Part shown: positions 46,763 to 55,489 of the stretch, piece after piece
How the letters are laid out: each line of letters starts with the position of its first letter
Numbering within the stretch: position 1 is the first letter of the stretch
Assembly (NCBI GenBank): GCA_947428835.1
Contig: CANENE010000003.1
Coordinates: forward strand, 1 to 64,000
Reading direction: 5' to 3'
Length of the DNA stretch: 64,000 nt
Origin: an uncultured bacterium
Lineage (GTDB): Bacteria; Cyanobacteriota; Vampirovibrionia; Gastranaerophilales; Gastranaerophilaceae
Notes under the pieces: model-generated
What the model was told of the DNA's origin: nothing
What the model saw: only the letters and a program-made list of their open reading frames with translations
Database searches by the model: none
Program-made: the position numbers and the translations under genes

Positions 46763-49700
46763 ATGACTTTGAAACAACAGACGAAATATACGTTTAATAA
46801 CAAGTTTTTAAAAGATAATTCGCGCCCCGGTTCATATAGAAGGGGCTATGAAACCTTCCAAAAAGGCATGGTTGGCGATGTTAAATTTAATGAAAATATA
46901 GTGCGCGCTAAGGTCAAAGGAAACTTCAAGGCTTTTTATGAGACCGGTATTAAATTTACAAAATCAGATGTGCGACCGAGCTGCAACTGTCCTCTTGAAG
47001 AACCTTGGTGTAAGCATGCTATTGCTCTTGCATTTCATTCTTTAAAAAATCATTATTGGGACGAATTTTTGTATGAAAAACTAAATATTGAACCAAGCTT
47101 GTTAGATGAAGATTTGCCAATGAATGACAGTCCCCAGGGTGATTTTATTTTTCATTTCAATCCCAAAAGAAGACAAAATTTCTTTTCCATTTTGGTTATG
47201 AACAGACACACTAATAAAGTCATACGTGACCTGGAAGCAGTTTTTAAACAAATTATTTTAAAACAAAAAGAAGAAGAAAATTTTGAATTAAATAATTCCC
47301 AAAAGCTTGAAGTACTGATGTTTAAAAGGCTTCTTGCAATTTCAAGACTGGATAAAAAATCCGGTTGGTATGACATTCAAATTAATAAGTTTGATGAATT
47401 TTTTAAGTTATTATCCAAAATGGACGACGTTATTGATGCTAAAACGCACAAAAAAATCAAATTTGCCTCTGATGTTTGGAATTTGTGTTTGGACGTTAAC
47501 TTTTCTTATGTTGGAAATGTTTTATTAAGTCTGTATTGGAAAAGGAATGATATTGATGAAATATATCCTTTTGAAGAAGTTCGTTATTTTTCAAGACAAC
47601 TTAAATGGGGAAGATATAAAGATGTTATTTTCCAGGCCGATACACAAGTTAGCGTCATTCCGCAAAATCTTACCAAGGCTAGTTTTTCTGACGTAAAAGA
47701 TGCCGATGGCGGAAAATTTATCTATGAAGAACTTCCAAAGCTTAAAAAAGTCATGACGGTTAATATGTCAGAAGAAATGGAAAAACTGACTTTTGAAAAA
47801 CGTCCTCCAAAATGCATTGTGGAGCTTGGTGTAGATTATGACCAATCACTTAAAGCTTCGCTTGAATTTGAATATGATGGTGTCAAAGTTCCTTATCAAA
47901 AGCAATACAAAAGCCCCTATGTAACAATAAAAGATCCAAAAAGAGAACTTTTATATTGGATTAAGCGCGATATGGAATATGAACAAGCTGCCTATAAGAT
48001 GCTTTTGGCATGCAGATTTGCTCCGGTTCAATCTAATAATCTTGCACTTGATAAAGAATTTGCCATTGATTTCTATAATTATTATATCTCCAAAGCAGGA
48101 CCTAATTGGGAATTTATTGAAAAAGATAATCTTGATTTTTATAAATTAAATAAAGACGGGCTAAAAATTATTGCTGATATTGATTTTACATCAGATGGTA
48201 CCGATAAATTCTATGTAAAATTAAAAGCGCTTGCGCATGATAAAGAGCTTGATTTTGAAAAAATTATTGATTTAACATATGAAGGCTCAAAGTATTACAA
48301 TGTTCCATCCGGCGGTCAGGTTAATATTCCAACAGATGATATTTTTTCGCTTTTGAAGTCATTTAACACCTATGATGTTTATAAAGATGATGAGGACAAA
48401 TACATAGTTAAAACTTATCGTGCAGGGGTTATCTCTGAAATGGAAAAAATGGGCATAAAATTAAAAATGAGCCGAAAGTTTTCCATGTTTTGGAAGGAAA
48501 TTTCAACTTTTTCTGATATGGATACAACTCCTCTTCCAAAATCCCTTAAAGCAGATTTAAGAGAATATCAGCTAAAAGGGTACAGTTGGCTTTGGTTTTT
48601 ATATAAGTATGGCTTAAATGGAGTTTTGGCAGATGATATGGGGCTTGGAAAAACTGTTCAAACTCTTGCCCTTCTTCAAAAAGCAAAAGAAAAAGATGCC
48701 AAAATGCCATCTCTTGTAATTTGCCCTACAACAGTTGTTTTTAACTGGGAAAAGGAAATTGATAAATTTGCTCCTAACTTAAAATACTTAAATTTAACAG
48801 GTGTTCTAAGGAAAGATAAGTTTAAAGATATTTCAAAATATGATGTAGTTATAACAAGCTATGCACTTGTGCGCCGAGATATTGAAGTATTGGAAAAAGA
48901 AAAATTCAGATATGTTATTCTAGACGAATCGCAAAATATCAAAAATGCCCAAAGCCAGACTTCTAAAGCCTGCAAAAAGTTAAACGCTGTTCACAGACTT
49001 GCTCTTTCAGGTACTCCTATTGAAAACAAACTTGAAGAATTATGGTCTGTATTTGATTTTCTAATGCCGGGGTTTTTGTTTGATGCCAATGAATTTAATC
49101 ATCGTTATGTCAATCCTATTGTCGAAAACGAAGATACCGAAGTTCAAAAGCGCCTAAAAACTCAAATATATCCATTTATTCTGAGAAGAATGAAAAGAGA
49201 TGTTGCAAAAGATTTGCCTGATAAAGTTGAATCAGTTCAATATTGCGAACTTACACCCGATCAAAAAGATTTATATTTACAAGTGCTTGATTCAACCAAA
49301 GAAGAGCTATTTAAGTCAATTGAAACTGTTGGCCTTGAAAAATCAAGAATGTCAATATTTTCTGCTCTTCTTCGCTTGCGTCAGATTTGCTGCCACCCGA
49401 GGTTATACGACAAAGAAGGCAGGCTTGGTATAAATGAATCAGGTAAATTTGAGCAGCTTCAGACAATGCTTGAAGAAGTTATAGCAGAAAAACACAGAAT
49501 TCTGTTGTTCTCTCAATTTGTCGGAATGCTTGATATAATTAAAAACTGGCTTGAAACAAAAGGTATTAAACACGAATATTTGTCAGGCAAGACAAAAGAC
49601 AGGCAAGAAGTTGTTGAAAGATTTAATAACGACCCAACTATTCCTATTTTTCTTGTGTCTCTTAAAGCGGGCGGCACCGGCTTGAATTTAACGGGCGCTG

Positions 49701-49948
49701 ATTATGTTATCCACTATGACCCTTGGTGGAACCCTGCTGTTGAAGACCAGGCAACAGACAGAGCATACAGAATCGGGCAAACTAAAAAAGTATTTGTGTA
49801 TAGACTTATTACAAAAAATACTGTTGAAGAAAAAATCCAAGCACTCAAATCCAAAAAACGCTCTCTTGTTGATAGCGTAATATCAATAGATAGAAATATT
49901 GTAAAATCGCTAACTTTCGAGGATATTAAAGACATCTTCTCTATTTAA
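46763..49948 (+). CDS. SWIM zinc-finger Snf2-family helicase-like ATPase
   Basis: 1061 aa. An N-terminal SWIM-type zinc finger (CNCPLEEPWCKHAIAL near 73) precedes a 500-residue unassigned middle and a C-terminal Snf2 motor: LADDMGLGKTVQTLALL (motif I), ILDESQNIKN (motif II, DESQ instead of DEAH), SGTPIENKLEELW (III), and the helicase C part LKAGGTGLNLTGADYVIHYDPWWNP and QATDRAYRIGQ. It is probably a dsDNA translocase in repair or remodelling. A 39-nt convergent overlap with the next gene is unusual. No strong ribosome site is visible. Confidence 0.9.
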   Translation: MTLKQQTKYTFNNKFLKDNSRPGSYRRGYETFQKGMVGDVKFNENIVRAKVKGNFKAFYETGIKFTKSDVRPSCNCPLEEPWCKHAIALAFHSLKNHYWDEFLYEKLNIEPSLLDEDLPMNDSPQGDFIFHFNPKRRQNFFSILVMNRHTNKVIRDLEAVFKQIILKQKEEENFELNNSQKLEVLMFKRLLAISRLDKKSGWYDIQINKFDEFFKLLSKMDDVIDAKTHKKIKFASDVWNLCLDVNFSYVGNVLLSLYWKRNDIDEIYPFEEVRYFSRQLKWGRYKDVIFQADTQVSVIPQNLTKASFSDVKDADGGKFIYEELPKLKKVMTVNMSEEMEKLTFEKRPPKCIVELGVDYDQSLKASLEFEYDGVKVPYQKQYKSPYVTIKDPKRELLYWIKRDMEYEQAAYKMLLACRFAPVQSNNLALDKEFAIDFYNYYISKAGPNWEFIEKDNLDFYKLNKDGLKIIADIDFTSDGTDKFYVKLKALAHDKELDFEKIIDLTYEGSKYYNVPSGGQVNIPTDDIFSLLKSFNTYDVYKDDEDKYIVKTYRAGVISEMEKMGIKLKMSRKFSMFWKEISTFSDMDTTPLPKSLKADLREYQLKGYSWLWFLYKYGLNGVLADDMGLGKTVQTLALLQKAKEKDAKMPSLVICPTTVVFNWEKEIDKFAPNLKYLNLTGVLRKDKFKDISKYDVVITSYALVRRDIEVLEKEKFRYVILDESQNIKNAQSQTSKACKKLNAVHRLALSGTPIENKLEELWSVFDFLMPGFLFDANEFNHRYVNPIVENEDTEVQKRLKTQIYPFILRRMKRDVAKDLPDKVESVQYCELTPDQKDLYLQVLDSTKEELFKSIETVGLEKSRMSIFSALLRLRQICCHPRLYDKEGRLGINESGKFEQLQTMLEEVIAEKHRILLFSQFVGMLDIIKNWLETKGIKHEYLSGKTKDRQEVVERFNNDPTIPIFLVSLKAGGTGLNLTGADYVIHYDPWWNPAVEDQATDRAYRIGQTKKVFVYRLITKNTVEEKIQALKSKKRSLVDSVISIDRNIVKSLTFEDIKDIFSI

Positions 49949-51220
49949 ATTAAGTTCTTGCATACTATCTAATTTAGCAATAATACTTGAGATGGTTTCC
50001 GGAAAATGGGTTGTCACAAATGCGATAGCTTCCTTATTTGCCGGACTGTGTCCACAATTCCATAAATAACTCATTATTGTATTTGCAATTATATCTAAAA
50101 TTTTGTCTTCTTGTTCGCAATTCATATATGCTTCAAACACAAGTGCATAGCGGTTATTTTTAAAGCAATCATGAAGCATGTTGTTATTTTTTAAAGCAGC
50201 AAAGTTATGAAGCTCATCTGTAAATTCATCTAATACATTTTCATTTTTTAATACATTGCTGTTATATATTACAGATCCGATAATTTGATCGATAAGCTGC
50301 GTTTGAATTGCATATCTTGAAGTGTTTTTTGTGTCAATCAAATATCTGCCCTTTTCTTTGGAATCAGATGTATGCGATGTTTGTAAATCTATTGAGTCGG
50401 CATTTGAATCAAGATACAAAAGCAAAGGTGCGGGAATTTCTTTAAGAGCATTTAAAATTTCATCTTTATCAGCAAAATCACAAGATACACGTTGCTCAAA
50501 ATCTAAACATTTCTCGTTAAAATCGGTTGAGATTCTGATGTGATTCAAATCGACAAATTCAGTAGCATATTTTATACCGTTAATCTGTGTTTCGCTGACA
50601 TCGGGATTTTTTTGAGTATGCTTTAATTCATATGTACAAAAAGGCTCAGGATAGGTCGAATGTTTGTCATATATATACAAGAAATTTTGATATTTCGAAT
50701 TATTGTATTTTGTATTGCCTCTACTGAATTCTAAACCGGCACAGTAATCTTTATTTCCTGTTAAATTAATTTTACACTCACATGTAGGAGGGTTGTGCCT
50801 TGAGTATGATTTGTCTTGTGTAAAATCAATGACATTTTCAAGGCAGTATTTAGTTCTAACAAGTTCCTTTTTAACCATAGGCTGAAGCAGACGGTATTCT
50901 TTTAAGTTGTATAAGTCTGTGGTTTTGCTTGTAATATTTAGTTGAGTGTCACTGTTTCTTAAAAGCGAATTTTGCGTTTTCAACATTGATTTAATTTCTT
51001 CAAAATCCCCGGCATTTAAAGCTACTATTTTTGTTTTATCTATGAAAGAGAAATTATACTTGTTCATAAATTCTCTTTTTGTTGAAATGGGGCCATTTGA
51101 CGAAAAATATATATCGTTTTTGGATTGGTTAATTAAATGCTGCCGATAGGATAAAACAGGAAATGACTTTGAAAAATTACTATTATCATATTTGGCTGTG
51201 GGACATAAATTAATATTCAT
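49910..51220 (-). CDS. Hypothetical protein, tandem paralog A
   Basis: 436 aa, soluble-looking, Asn/Ser-rich at the N-terminus, no signal peptide. The middle and C-terminus align with the next gene's product (ALKEIPAPLLLYLD versus ALKILPPQILFGLD; THFPETISSII versus NFFPETVSYVV). I recognise no family and see no HExxH or other catalytic motif. AAGGA lies 10 nt before the ATG. It follows paralog B by 22 nt, so both are probably one operon. The 3' end overlaps the Snf2 gene by 39 nt. Confidence 0.7.
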   Translation of the reverse strand: MNINLCPTAKYDNSNFSKSFPVLSYRQHLINQSKNDIYFSSNGPISTKREFMNKYNFSFIDKTKIVALNAGDFEEIKSMLKTQNSLLRNSDTQLNITSKTTDLYNLKEYRLLQPMVKKELVRTKYCLENVIDFTQDKSYSRHNPPTCECKINLTGNKDYCAGLEFSRGNTKYNNSKYQNFLYIYDKHSTYPEPFCTYELKHTQKNPDVSETQINGIKYATEFVDLNHIRISTDFNEKCLDFEQRVSCDFADKDEILNALKEIPAPLLLYLDSNADSIDLQTSHTSDSKEKGRYLIDTKNTSRYAIQTQLIDQIIGSVIYNSNVLKNENVLDEFTDELHNFAALKNNNMLHDCFKNNRYALVFEAYMNCEQEDKILDIIANTIMSYLWNCGHSPANKEAIAFVTTHFPETISSIIAKLDSMQELNLNREDVFNILES

Positions 51221-51242
51221 AACTTATTTTCCTTATTACTAA

Positions 51243-52574
51243 TTAGACTGCATTCAGCTCAAATTGCGAAACAACATAACTTACCGTTTCGGGGAAGAAA
51301 TTCAAAAGAATGCGTTTTGATTCATCATCGGTTTTATTTTCTTCGTATTCCTGAGTCCATAGCATATCGCTGATTGCCTTAACTGTTTCCATAAGCTCAT
51401 TTTCTACAGGAATATTTTTAATATATGAGCTTTTTTCTTTTATTAATCGACCGTCTGATTGGGCAAAAAGCCAATGCAAGAATTCAATTTGTTCTTTTTT
51501 AAAAATACTGTTTAGCTTTTTGTCTTGCAAAAGTGAATTTTTGCGGGTTGAGCCCTTTGGTTGCTTGTTAGTCTTGAGTTTTGGTCTGCGACTTAATCTT
51601 TCTATGGTTGAATCCATTATAGATTTAGCTGCCAAATATGGGTCATAAGTATTTACATACATTGTTTGCCTTTGATAGTAGCTTTTTGAAGTTGTTGGAA
51701 GAATTTTTGAGAAGTTTTCATCAAGTCCGAATAAAATCTGCGGAGGAAGAATTTTCAATGCTTCGATTAGCGTTTCTCTTCCTTTATTAAATTCTTTAAT
51801 TTTATCCGATAAATCTACAAGCCGCCCTTTGTCTCCGCTTGTTATAATGATTTTTCCATTATCTTGAACTTTTACTGTGTATTTTTTTCCATTTATATTG
51901 TAACTGATATTATCTGAATTACTGTCAGTTTTTCTGGTGTATGAGTAATTTAAGATTTTTTGTTTATCTTTATTGCTTATTGAAATTTCTTTAGTTGCAC
52001 CTTCTTGCATACTTTCTGCTGTTCTTATTTGCGCTTCTTTAAATTTATTTTCAATTTGATAATTTGGATTAAAAGCAGTTTTGTCAATAAGCTCGGATGT
52101 TCTTCTTCCATCTTTTTCATATGTGGCTCTTTTTACATTTAAGGCGCCTGATTCGCTTGTAGTATTTAAACTGCTATAATAACCAAAAGTGTTTGTAAAA
52201 CCCAGATTCATTCTTTCTTCAATGACGCCGTTGTAGTTGTCTTTGCTGTATGAAAGGTCAAAACCCGGTTCTTTGTCGGTGGGATTTATTTTTCTATTTA
52301 AAGATGTGTTTAAGATTTCCACTAATTTGGCATAATTTGTGTCATCTAATGCCATTGCTCTAAAAAGAGCACTTTTAGTAGGGTTATACTTTTTTATTTC
52401 AATATATCTGTTTTTTAATTGGTTTATTTTGTTTTCTTTTTTATACGCAACAGAAGGTCTATTTAGCGTAATTGTATCAGTCCCGCTGAAATTAATACTA
52501 TTAGCTGAAGAAAGATGGGTAGAAAATCTGAATTGGTGCACAAAATTGGCATTATTTATGCTTCGTATTTGCAT
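51243..52574 (-). CDS. Hypothetical protein, tandem paralog B
   Basis: 443 aa. The N-terminus (RFSTHLSSANSINFSGTDTI) is polar and the middle is Lys/Asn/Ser-rich with a beta-type stretch (NYSYTRKTDSNSDNISYN). The C-terminal 150 residues resemble paralog A. No membrane helix, signal peptide or known motif. The ATG follows TAGGAT by 6 nt, which could be read as a weak ribosome site or as a -10. This pair may be specific to the lineage and could be effector- or structure-related, but that is speculation. Confidence 0.68.
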   Translation of the reverse strand: MQIRSINNANFVHQFRFSTHLSSANSINFSGTDTITLNRPSVAYKKENKINQLKNRYIEIKKYNPTKSALFRAMALDDTNYAKLVEILNTSLNRKINPTDKEPGFDLSYSKDNYNGVIEERMNLGFTNTFGYYSSLNTTSESGALNVKRATYEKDGRRTSELIDKTAFNPNYQIENKFKEAQIRTAESMQEGATKEISISNKDKQKILNYSYTRKTDSNSDNISYNINGKKYTVKVQDNGKIIITSGDKGRLVDLSDKIKEFNKGRETLIEALKILPPQILFGLDENFSKILPTTSKSYYQRQTMYVNTYDPYLAAKSIMDSTIERLSRRPKLKTNKQPKGSTRKNSLLQDKKLNSIFKKEQIEFLHWLFAQSDGRLIKEKSSYIKNIPVENELMETVKAISDMLWTQEYEENKTDDESKRILLNFFPETVSYVVSQFELNAV

Positions 52575-52672
52575 GTTAGTATCCTATATTAAATCTTGAC
52601 TAAATGTATTCATATAAAATCCCGCAAAAAAATTTTTTGCCTCTCTTAATAATTTTTAACAAAAATCAAAAT

Positions 52673-52705
52673 AAAAAAGTGCAAAGAAACTCATTGCACT
52701 TTTTT
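52673..52705 (-). terminator. Terminator of the S1-domain gene
   Basis: AAAAAAGTGCA (52673-52683) and TGCACTTTTTT (52695-52705) form a perfect 11-bp stem with T-runs on both strands, 20 nt after the stop of the S1-domain gene. Confidence 0.8.
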
Positions 52706-52724
52706 ACTGAATTTAAAAAACAGA

Positions 52725-53792
52725 CTATTTTTGAATGTCTTTCATAGAAAGTCCGATTCTGTGTTCTTGAGGAGTGAATTTTTTAATCAAAACTTCAACT
52801 TCATCGCCAAGGTTAAACATAGTATTTATGTTGACCTGACCATCTGAAATTTCAGATGAAGGAAGAAGTGCTTCAACACCCGGGTAAATATTGATAAATG
52901 CACCAAAAGAAGTTATTTTATTGATAGTTCCTTTGATAACATCGCCTTCTTTAAATTTATCAACAATTTCTTCCCAAGGATTTGCACCCATTCTTTTAAG
53001 TGAAAGAGAAATTCTTTTTAGGTCCTCATCAATTTTGATAATTTTTACTTCGATTTTTTGACCTAATTGAATAACATCAGACGGGTGTTTAATTCTTTCC
53101 CAAGAAATTTCAGAAATTGGAAGAAGTCCGTCTATTCCTTCGATATCAACGAATGCACCAAAATCTGCAATTCTTACAACTTCGCCTGATACAATTTGAT
53201 CAACTGCAAGTCTTGAAATAATTTCATCAGCGACCATTTCTCTTTGTTGAGTATAAACTTGTCTTTGAGAAAGAATAAGTTTATTTCTTTTTGGATCAGC
53301 TTCAAGAATTTTAACTTCAATTTCTTGGCCGACCTGAGTTTCGCTTGGTGTTCCGGTTCTTAATTGGCTTGATGGAATAAATCCTCTTAAGCCTTCGATT
53401 TCAGCAATTAAACCGCCTTTGACAGAAGATAAAACTTTTGCCATAACGTTTTCGTTGTTTGCTTTAATATCTGAAAGTTTTTGCCAAGCTTGAGCGCAAG
53501 AAACTTTTTTAAGGGAAAGAATAGCGACTTCATCATCTTCTTCATCTTTTACGATATAAAATTCTTTTTCATCCCAAAGCTTAACAATTTCATCGACATT
53601 TTTATCCTGGAAATTTGAAACTTCACGATTTGGCAAAAATGCTTCCGTTTTAGCTCCGATATCGACTAAAAATCCGTCTTTTTCTTTTTTTACGATAACG
53701 CCTTTAACAACGTCTGCTACATTGATTTTGTAGGTGTAAGAATTTAATAATAATTCTTCAAATTCCTTGTTTGACATAGTGTCTGTACTCAT
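52725..53792 (-). CDS. rpsA: S1-domain RNA-binding protein (ribosomal protein S1-like)
   Basis: 355 aa with four S1 domains (about 20-92, 105-175, 190-262, 275-348). Domains 3 and 4 are canonical (GEVVRIADFGAFVDIEGIDGLLPISEISW; GTINKITSFGAFINIYPGVEALLP, each quoted in part), domain 2 weaker. It binds mRNA and supports translation initiation on leadered messages. The length matches the short S1 of cyanobacteria and low-GC Gram-positives rather than the six-domain E. coli S1. AAAGGAC lies 8 nt before the ATG. It follows ispH by 19 nt, a conserved pairing. Confidence 0.88.
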   Translation of the reverse strand: MSTDTMSNKEFEELLLNSYTYKINVADVVKGVIVKKEKDGFLVDIGAKTEAFLPNREVSNFQDKNVDEIVKLWDEKEFYIVKDEEDDEVAILSLKKVSCAQAWQKLSDIKANNENVMAKVLSSVKGGLIAEIEGLRGFIPSSQLRTGTPSETQVGQEIEVKILEADPKRNKLILSQRQVYTQQREMVADEIISRLAVDQIVSGEVVRIADFGAFVDIEGIDGLLPISEISWERIKHPSDVIQLGQKIEVKIIKIDEDLKRISLSLKRMGANPWEEIVDKFKEGDVIKGTINKITSFGAFINIYPGVEALLPSSEISDGQVNINTMFNLGDEVEVLIKKFTPQEHRIGLSMKDIQK

Positions 53793-53811
53793 TTATTTTG
53801 TCCTTTCTAAT

Positions 53812-54675
53812 TTATATTTTTATTTTTTTTATTACATTATTTATAATTTCATCAGGAGTTGAAGCACCTGCTGTAATCCCTATTTCGAGACTGCTTTTAA
53901 TTAAGTCTTTGTATTTGTCAAGTTCTAAATCATCTTCTATATGGATTGTTTGTGTTATATTGCTCAAAAGATTGGCTAAATGTGTTGTATTTGCACTTTT
54001 TTTAGAACCAATTACAATCATAAGATCGCATTTATTTGCAAGTTTTTTTGCTTCCGTTTGTCTTAAAGAGGTAGAAGGGCAGATGGTATTTTGTACGTTT
54101 AAGACCCTGCAAACAGACGTTAGGTAATCAATTACTTCAAATAAATATTCTTTTGTTTGGGTTGTCTGCAAAACTACTCCAACTTTTTGGGCACTTTTAA
54201 TTTCTTCTTTCAATACTTTAAGCTCTGAAATATTTTGGGCAATAATAATATTATCTTTATTTTTTGCAAACATAAGCGCATCGGTACTTATCGCTTTTAC
54301 TTCAGGATGTTCTTTTTTGCCTAAAATAATTACCAAGCAATTGTCTTTTGAAAGTTCTATTGCTTTATTTTGAACTTTTTTTACATCAAGACAGGTCAAA
54401 TCTACAATTTTATAGCCTTTTGATTTTAATTTTTCAAAAGTTTCTATGCTTTCACCATGACTTCTTATAATACATATATCATTATTTTGTGCAGGGCAAG
54501 ACGGAATTTCACTTAAAGTTATAATTCCAAGATTATTTAATGAATTAATAACATGGGAATTGTGTATTAATTCACCTAAAACATAAACATTAGCATCAGG
54601 ATTTTCTTCTTTGAGTTTTTTTGTGGTGTCAACCGCCCTTTTAACACCATAACAAAAACCTGCATGCAAAGCCAA
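53812..54675 (-). CDS. ispH: 4-hydroxy-3-methylbut-2-enyl diphosphate reductase
   Basis: 287 aa from TTG 54675. Family blocks are HAGFCYGVKRAVDT (first cluster Cys), LGELIHNSHVINSL, IRSHGESIETFE, LTCLDVKKVQ (second Cys), KKEHPEVKAIS, TICPSTSLRQTEAKKLA (third Cys) and GITAGASTPDEII. It makes IPP/DMAPP in the MEP pathway with a [4Fe-4S] cluster. No ATG is in frame upstream before the stop at about 54790; TTG 54675 is used, but the family's first beta strand (KNITLALHAGF) suggests a start somewhat earlier, with ATT 54723 a candidate. Confidence 0.9.
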   Translation of the reverse strand: MALHAGFCYGVKRAVDTTKKLKEENPDANVYVLGELIHNSHVINSLNNLGIITLSEIPSCPAQNNDICIIRSHGESIETFEKLKSKGYKIVDLTCLDVKKVQNKAIELSKDNCLVIILGKKEHPEVKAISTDALMFAKNKDNIIIAQNISELKVLKEEIKSAQKVGVVLQTTQTKEYLFEVIDYLTSVCRVLNVQNTICPSTSLRQTEAKKLANKCDLMIVIGSKKSANTTHLANLLSNITQTIHIEDDLELDKYKDLIKSSLEIGITAGASTPDEIINNVIKKIKI

Positions 54676-54722
54676 GGTGATGTTTTTTTCTTTTTTTGAA
54701 GTATGAGTTTTTATATTACTAA

Positions 54723-54773
54723 TGGTTTTGTAACCAACCTTTTCAATAAAGTCAATATTTAAAAAAAATATTG
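54723..54773. promoter_or_regulatory. Two inverted repeats and ispH promoter candidate
   Basis: TGGTTTTGTAACCA (54723-54736) and CAATATTTAAAAAAAATATTG (54753-54773, quoted in part in the count: 8-bp arms, 5-nt spacer) lie between ispH and the aldolase gene. On the minus strand TTGACT (54755-54750) and TACAAA (54732-54727) are 17 nt apart, a possible ispH promoter. Confidence 0.4.
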
Positions 54774-54839
54774 CTAACAGTATTTAAACATAAACATTTT
54801 TTTAGTACAATATTATATGAAAAGATTTGGAGATAATTA

Positions 54840-55469
54840 ATGGAATTTGTGCAAACGGGAGTAAAAAACGAAATTTTATATTGGGGAAAAAGGCTCTATC
54901 AAAAAGGAATGTCACCTTCAACCAGCGGCAATATCTCTATTAAAACAAAGGAAGGTATTCTCATCACTGCAAGCGGCACCTGTGCAAATGATTTGAGCGA
55001 AGATGATATTGTTTTAATAGATTATGACGGCAATTTAAAAGATGGCAATAAAAAACCATCAAGTGAAAAAATTATGCATAGCGAAATCTATACTCTAAGA
55101 AATGATATAAATGCTATAATTCATTGTCATTGCCCTTTGATAACTTCCTTTGCAGTTGCTGGTATTCCGATTAAAAAAGCTATAATCCCTGATTTTGTAT
55201 ATGAATTTGATGAAATTCCGCTTGTTCCTTATTTTTGTCCTTCAAGCATAGAACTTGCCCAATCTGTAGGCAAGCGTTTTGAAAAATATAATGCGGTTTT
55301 ATTGAAAAATCATGGCATTGTTATAGGCGATGTGAATTTACAGCAAGCTTTTTATAAGCTTGAAATTATACGAAACTACGTTGAAATCTATTTTGGCTCA
55401 CAAGTTTTAGGAAAAACTTGTTTATTAAATAGAAAACAGCAAAACGAAATTAAAAACTTAAAAATATAA
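54840..55469 (+). CDS. Class II aldolase/adducin-family protein
   Basis: 209 aa. Zinc-binding histidines are visible in HCHCP near 98-102 and in LLKNHGIVIGD near 156. The sequence SPSTSGNISIKTKEGILITASGTCAN near 24-49 (in part) and the Glu-bearing GKKPSSE-like block match the fuculose-phosphate aldolase group (also MtnB and AraD). The catalytic details do not decide the substrate. GGAG lies 6 nt before the ATG. thiC follows after 20 nt, hinting at a shared operon. Confidence 0.85.
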   Translation: MEFVQTGVKNEILYWGKRLYQKGMSPSTSGNISIKTKEGILITASGTCANDLSEDDIVLIDYDGNLKDGNKKPSSEKIMHSEIYTLRNDINAIIHCHCPLITSFAVAGIPIKKAIIPDFVYEFDEIPLVPYFCPSSIELAQSVGKRFEKYNAVLLKNHGIVIGDVNLQQAFYKLEIIRNYVEIYFGSQVLGKTCLLNRKQQNEIKNLKI

Positions 55470-55489
55470 TGCAATTCAAGGAGAGATAA

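Noticed and set aside
52575-52640. Leaderless promoter at the 52574 start
   Set aside because: TAGGAT sits 6 nt before the ATG, but no -35 is visible and it can equally be read as a ribosome site, so it is not counted in the leaderless set.
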